This document shows, in pieces, positions 6,309 to 9,293 of a stretch of 9,293 nucleotides of DNA. A model generated the notes under the pieces. That model saw nothing but the letters and a program-made list of their open reading frames with translations, was not told the origin of the DNA and made no database searches. The DNA is taken from the NCBI GenBank assembly GCA_002431635.1, contig DJGH01000005.1:1-9293 (forward strand), written 5' to 3'. The translations under genes were made by a program, and so were the position numbers. The DNA is from Petrotoga sp. UBA5851 (GTDB lineage: Bacteria > Thermotogota > Thermotogae > Petrotogales > Petrotogaceae). Position 1 is the first letter of the stretch; each line of letters opens with the position of its first letter.

Positions 6309-6737
6309 ATGACAAAAGAATACCTGTATGAATATTCTGGAAAAAGAGAGTTTTACAGCAGAACTCCTTCGGGACATGATCTTTTTACCGATGCCTCTAT
6401 AGAGTCAGGAGGAAATGGCCGAGCCGCTACTCCCGTTGAAATGGTTCTTTCTGGTCTCGCAGGATGTACCGGAATCGATGTAACTATGATACTTGAGAAA
6501 AAAAGAGTTTCTTTTGATTCTCTTAAAATACGTATGATTACTGAAAGAACAGATGACGAGATGAGACACTTTGAAAAAATACACCTAATATATGAGTTCG
6601 GCGGTCATGATCTTCCGTTGGCAAAAATACAACAGGCAGTACAGCTTTCACAAGATAAGTACTGTACAGTTGCTGCAATGCTTAAAGGATCAATAAAGCT
6701 AAGCTATGAAATAAAACTTGTGGAATCACAGAAATAA
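6309..6737 (+). CDS. OsmC/YhfA-family protein
   Basis: This 142-residue cytoplasmic protein has a normal length for the family. The OsmC fold keeps two cysteines in the expected contexts: C53 in GLAGCTGID, after the conserved TPVEMVLSGL helix, and C119 in DKYCTVAAML. OsmC/Ohr proteins use such a pair as peroxidatic and resolving thiols to reduce organic hydroperoxides. The YhfA branch shares the fold and cysteines, but its substrate is less clear. This sequence looks closer to YhfA than to classical Ohr. A strong AAGGAGG precedes the ATG. It is followed after 18 bp by the Mrp gene, which suggests a shared redox or iron-sulfur protection context. Confidence 0.9.
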   Translation: MTKEYLYEYSGKREFYSRTPSGHDLFTDASIESGGNGRAATPVEMVLSGLAGCTGIDVTMILEKKRVSFDSLKIRMITERTDDEMRHFEKIHLIYEFGGHDLPLAKIQQAVQLSQDKYCTVAAMLKGSIKLSYEIKLVESQK

Positions 6738-6755
6738 TCTTAGGAGGAAATAAAG

Positions 6756-7562
6756 ATGGAAAATTCGGTTAACGCTATGATTGAAAAAGCTCAAAATACC
6801 ATGAAAAATATCAGTCATAAGATCGTGGTAATGAGTGGAAAAGGCGGTGTTGGAAAATCTACAGTTGCTGTAAATCTTGCCGTCGCATTGGCTCTTGAAG
6901 GAAGGAAAGTGGGACTAATTGACATAGATCTCCACGGACCCGATGTTGTAAGAATGCTAGGAGGTAATGGCGCAAAACCTTATCAGGTTGGAAATGATGT
7001 CTTACCGCCAGAAATTAACGGAATTAAGGTAATATCAACCTCACAGTTTCTTAAAGATGAGACTTCACCTATTGTTTGGAGAGGACCTCTAAAAACATCG
7101 GCAATACTTGAATTTCTCGGTGATATCGCTTGGGGAGAGCTTGATTATCTTATAATGGACTGTCCTCCGGGCACAGGTGATGAGCTTCTAACTGTTTTTC
7201 AAAACTTCAAAGATATTGATGGAGCTCTTATAATCACTACACCATCCGTAGTTTCACAGGATGATGTGGAAAAAGCCATTAATTTTTCTAAAATGATGAA
7301 TATAAACATCCTTGGACTTGTAGAAAACATGTCTTATTTTGTCTGTGAAAAATGCGGTGAAAAGCATTATATATTTGGACAGGATGGAGGAAAGGCACTC
7401 GCTGAAAAGTATAGTCTTGAGCTTCTTCAGGAAATTCCCATAAATAAAATTATAAGAAGCAATATGGATAAAGGCCAGCCTGCAGCATATTTTGGCATTC
7501 CTGATACAGTTGCGCCCTTTATCAACCTTGCTAAAAAAATTATCGGAAAAACTGAAAAATAG
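6756..7562 (+). CDS. mrp: Mrp/NBP35-family iron-sulfur cluster carrier ATPase
   Basis: This 268-residue P-loop NTPase probably binds and delivers [4Fe-4S] clusters to apo-proteins in the cytoplasm as a homodimer. The deviant Walker A GKGGVGKST is at 28-36, the switch-type DIDLHGPDV at 57-65, and the DCPPGTGD motif at 135-142. The bridging cluster ligands are the CxxC pair C197/C200 in VCEKCGEKH. It is the short form, lacking the N-terminal MIP18/DUF59 domain found in E. coli Mrp, as is common in anaerobes. The start follows TAGGAGG. It lies 18 bp after the OsmC-like gene and 14 bp before mtnA, so the three are probably one transcript. Nothing is missing from the motifs. Confidence 0.93.
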   Translation: MENSVNAMIEKAQNTMKNISHKIVVMSGKGGVGKSTVAVNLAVALALEGRKVGLIDIDLHGPDVVRMLGGNGAKPYQVGNDVLPPEINGIKVISTSQFLKDETSPIVWRGPLKTSAILEFLGDIAWGELDYLIMDCPPGTGDELLTVFQNFKDIDGALIITTPSVVSQDDVEKAINFSKMMNINILGLVENMSYFVCEKCGEKHYIFGQDGGKALAEKYSLELLQEIPINKIIRSNMDKGQPAAYFGIPDTVAPFINLAKKIIGKTEK

Positions 7563-7576
7563 AACCGGAGGAAATT

Positions 7577-8626
7577 ATGTCTAGAATAAAAGGAATGGCT
7601 ATGGAATGGGTTGATTTTAACCTGATATTTATTGACCAGAGAAAACTTCCTTTGGAGGAAGTTTATGTGCACTGTACCACTTATACTCAGGTAGCTTCAG
7701 CAATAAAGAACATGACCGTAAGAGGTGCTCCTGCGATAGGTGCAAGTGCAGCTTTCGGATATGTTTTGGGAGCAAAGGAGTTTGAAAACAAAACCAAACA
7801 AAGTTTTATATCAGAAATGACAGAAGTAAAAAATACATTGGCTGCAACAAGACCTACCGCTGTAAATCTATTTTGGGCGCTTGAACGTATGGAAAGAAAA
7901 ATGAAGACCACTATTTTTGAAAATACTCCATATGAAACCGTAAGAATTTTGGAAGATGAAGCTATTGCAGTAGCCCAGGAAGATATAAAGGTTAATCAAA
8001 CCTTAGGTGAGTATGGTGCGCAGCTTATTAAGGACGGCGATACCGTATTAACTCATTGTAATGCAGGAGCACTTGCAACCTTTGATTATGGAACGGCACT
8101 GGGTGTAATAAGAGCTGCAGTTAAATCAGGTAAAAAAATCAAAGTTTATGCCGATGAAACGCGTCCATATCTTCAGGGGGCAAGACTTACAGTATGGGAA
8201 TTGATGAAAGATAATATAGATGTCACCTTGATTTCTGATAATATGGCAGGCTGGGTAATGCACAAGGGACTGATAAACGCTGTAATTGTTGGTGCTGATA
8301 GAATAGCTGCCAACGGAGATACAGCAAACAAGATTGGTACATATTCTGTTTCAATTCTTGCAAAATACCACTCAATACCTTTTTATATTGCTGCTCCGGT
8401 TTCAACCATAGATATAAAATCTGAAACTGGCGATGATATTCCTATAGAGGAAAGAGATCATAATGAAGTACGTTACTGCCATAAGCTTAAAATGGTCCCA
8501 GACAGCGTAAAGGTTTTCAATCCTTCTTTTGATGTTACTCCTCATATAAACATAAGCGGTATTATAACAGAAAAAGGAGTATTACGGACACCATATGATC
8601 TGAGTATTAAAAAAATTTTGCTTTAA
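7577..8626 (+). CDS. mtnA: S-methyl-5-thioribose-1-phosphate isomerase
   Basis: Isomerises methylthioribose-1-phosphate to methylthioribulose-1-phosphate in the salvage of methylthioadenosine from polyamine, ethylene or AHL-type metabolism. The 349 residues are full length for the family. Motifs in order are TVRGAPAIG at 47-55, THCNAGALAT at 159-168 with catalytic C161, ETRPYLQGARLT at 194-205, and GADRIAANGD at 239-248 with catalytic D241. C161 and D241 correspond to C160 and D240 of Bacillus subtilis MtnA, which argues against the related eIF2B subunits or ribose-1,5-bisphosphate isomerase. The start follows CCGGAGG. No other methionine-salvage gene (mtnK, mtnB, mtnN) is in the window, so partners must be elsewhere, or MtnA serves a shortened anaerobic MTA route. 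The gene ends at a strong terminator. Confidence 0.95.
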   Translation: MSRIKGMAMEWVDFNLIFIDQRKLPLEEVYVHCTTYTQVASAIKNMTVRGAPAIGASAAFGYVLGAKEFENKTKQSFISEMTEVKNTLAATRPTAVNLFWALERMERKMKTTIFENTPYETVRILEDEAIAVAQEDIKVNQTLGEYGAQLIKDGDTVLTHCNAGALATFDYGTALGVIRAAVKSGKKIKVYADETRPYLQGARLTVWELMKDNIDVTLISDNMAGWVMHKGLINAVIVGADRIAANGDTANKIGTYSVSILAKYHSIPFYIAAPVSTIDIKSETGDDIPIEERDHNEVRYCHKLKMVPDSVKVFNPSFDVTPHINISGIITEKGVLRTPYDLSIKKILL

Positions 8627-8632
8627 TATATG

Positions 8633-8659
8633 ACGGAGCGATCTTTCGCTCCGTTTTTT
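8633..8659 (+). terminator. Intrinsic terminator after mtnA
   Basis: An 8-bp perfect stem, ACGGAGCG (8633-8640) with CGCTCCGT (8647-8654), closes an ATCTTT loop and runs into six T (8654-8659). It begins seven bases after the mtnA stop and ends the OsmC-Mrp-MtnA transcript. Confidence 0.92.
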
Positions 8660-8719
8660 GCTGGTCGCTCCAATATATCTTCATTTCATGCAGAGATATA
8701 TTCTTTTTATCTTTTTTTG

Positions 8720-8728
8720 TGTTATAAT
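8720..8728 (+). promoter_or_regulatory. Extended -10 promoter for the ABC transporter gene
   Basis: TGTTATAAT combines a TGn extension with a perfect TATAAT. The -35 is not recognisable. The start would fall near 8735, leaving a leader of about 85 nt before the ATG at 8822. The leader is pyrimidine-rich with three ACTTT copies (8784, 8791 and 8797) and no obvious hairpin or riboswitch. Confidence 0.6.
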
Positions 8729-8821
8729 TCGTAGAAATCTTATTTATTATTTATATGTTTTTATCTACTCGCCGGACACATTTACTTTCAACTTTTACTT
8801 TTTATAATAACAGGAGGGAAA

Positions 8822-9293
8822 ATGGAAAACATAATTGAAGTATCAAATCTCAGGAAGTACTATAAAACTGTGAAAGCTGTTGATGATATTTCTTTTTCAA
8901 TAGCAGCTGGAAAAGTTTTCGCTCTGTTGGGTCCAAACGGTGCAGGAAAAACTACCACAGTTGAGATTCTGGAAGGGCTTAGACGGGCAGATTCTGGAAG
9001 AATATCTTACTTTGGAAAAGAAATTGCAAAAGTTAATTTTGAACTGAAGGAAAAAATAGGTGTTCAGCTTCAAAATACTGTTTTTTTTGAATCTCTGACA
9101 GTAAAAGAAACCTTAAAAGGTTTTTCGGGATTATATGAGAAAAAATTTGATATCGATACTCTTGTAAAAAAACTTGAACTTGAAGAAAAAATTAATTCCA
9201 AAATAAAAACTTTATCCGGGGGACAAAAACAAAGGCTTGCAATAGCTGTTGCCCTTGTAAATGATCCTGATATTGTTTTTCTTGATGAACCTA
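8822..9293 (+). CDS. ABC transporter ATP-binding protein (DrrA/CcmA type), 3' end outside window
   Basis: The first 157 residues of an ABC ATPase are present, and the gene is cut by the right edge just after Walker B. Walker A GPNGAGKT is at 37-44, the Q-loop at Q84 (IGVQLQNT), the signature LSGGQKQR at 131-138, and Walker B IVFLDEP at 151-157. The EILEGLRRADSGRISYFG segment and the single short domain are typical of ABC-2 type export ATPases (drug, polysaccharide or Na+ exporters). These normally pair with a membrane permease encoded next, which here would lie beyond the window. The substrate cannot be predicted. The start follows CAGGAGGG. The gene is separated from mtnA by a terminator and has its own extended -10 promoter. 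Confidence 0.93.
   Translation, partial: MENIIEVSNLRKYYKTVKAVDDISFSIAAGKVFALLGPNGAGKTTTVEILEGLRRADSGRISYFGKEIAKVNFELKEKIGVQLQNTVFFESLTVKETLKGFSGLYEKKFDIDTLVKKLELEEKINSKIKTLSGGQKQRLAIAVALVNDPDIVFLDEP

Noticed and set aside
7427..7911. Minus-strand open frames across the mrp/mtnA junction
   Set aside because: They are antisense to two confidently identified genes, with no family features or start signals.
8633..8671. A second CGCTCC copy (8666-8671) that could pair with GGAGCG and form an alternative, antiterminator-like structure
   Set aside because: The first copy gives a longer perfect 8-bp stem with a short loop, and no competing leader or gene would make a switch meaningful here.
1..9293. 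tRNA/rRNA genes, CRISPR arrays, insertion sequences or a known riboswitch
   Set aside because: I looked for cloverleaf patterns, regularly spaced repeats, transposase motifs and S-box-like elements near mtnA, and saw none.

Overview
This window is AT-rich bacterial DNA with tightly packed genes, strong GGAGG-type ribosome binding sites, AGA/ATA-rich codon use and U-tract intrinsic terminators. The gene set fits a low-GC, probably anaerobic, possibly flagellated bacterium: glycogen debranching enzyme, OmpA/MotB-like protein, FliK-like protein, two-Cys OsmC, Mrp/NBP35, MtnA and a DrrA-type ABC ATPase. It could be a clostridium-like Firmicute or a spirochaete-like host-associated organism. The window alone does not decide, and no rRNA or other marker gene is present.

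Left part, minus strand (1-3936). A two-gene module reads right to left: a zinc-ribbon-like small protein (3604-3936) overlapping a winged-helix DNA-binding protein (3105-3611). After a 240-bp gap comes a GlgX-type glycogen debranching enzyme (721-2862). It is followed after 16 bp by a membrane-anchored OmpA/MotB-like peptidoglycan-binding protein (1-704, running off the left edge). The gap at about 2863-3104 is not empty. It holds a 7-bp-arm inverted repeat, a plus-strand TATAAT box and a plus-strand hairpin with a T-tract. Together these could specify a short C-rich plus-strand RNA of about 70 nt, antiparallel to all its neighbours.

Centre (3937-4104) is a divergent control region. On the minus strand an extended -10 (TGATATAAT) overlaps a perfect 14-bp palindrome. 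On the plus strand a CCGATAA element, reminiscent of a flagellar sigma-28 -10 box, lies in an inverted repeat upstream of the next gene.

Right part, plus strand (4105-9293). A 718-residue FliK-like protein has a small N-terminal beta-type domain, a very long Lys/Ser/Glu/Gln-rich linker and a C-terminal hook-length-control-like domain. It is followed by a compact run of OsmC/YhfA-like protein, Mrp/NBP35 iron-sulfur carrier ATPase and MtnA (methylthioribose-1-phosphate isomerase). That run closes with a clear intrinsic terminator at 8633-8659. A separate unit then starts with an extended -10 and a leader of about 85 nt, and encodes an ABC transporter ATPase cut by the right edge.

Most genes are recognisable housekeeping or accessory functions. 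The parts that deserve attention are the putative C-rich small RNA, the orphan FliK-like gene with its flagellar-looking upstream box, and the zinc-ribbon/wHTH pair with its palindromic promoter.
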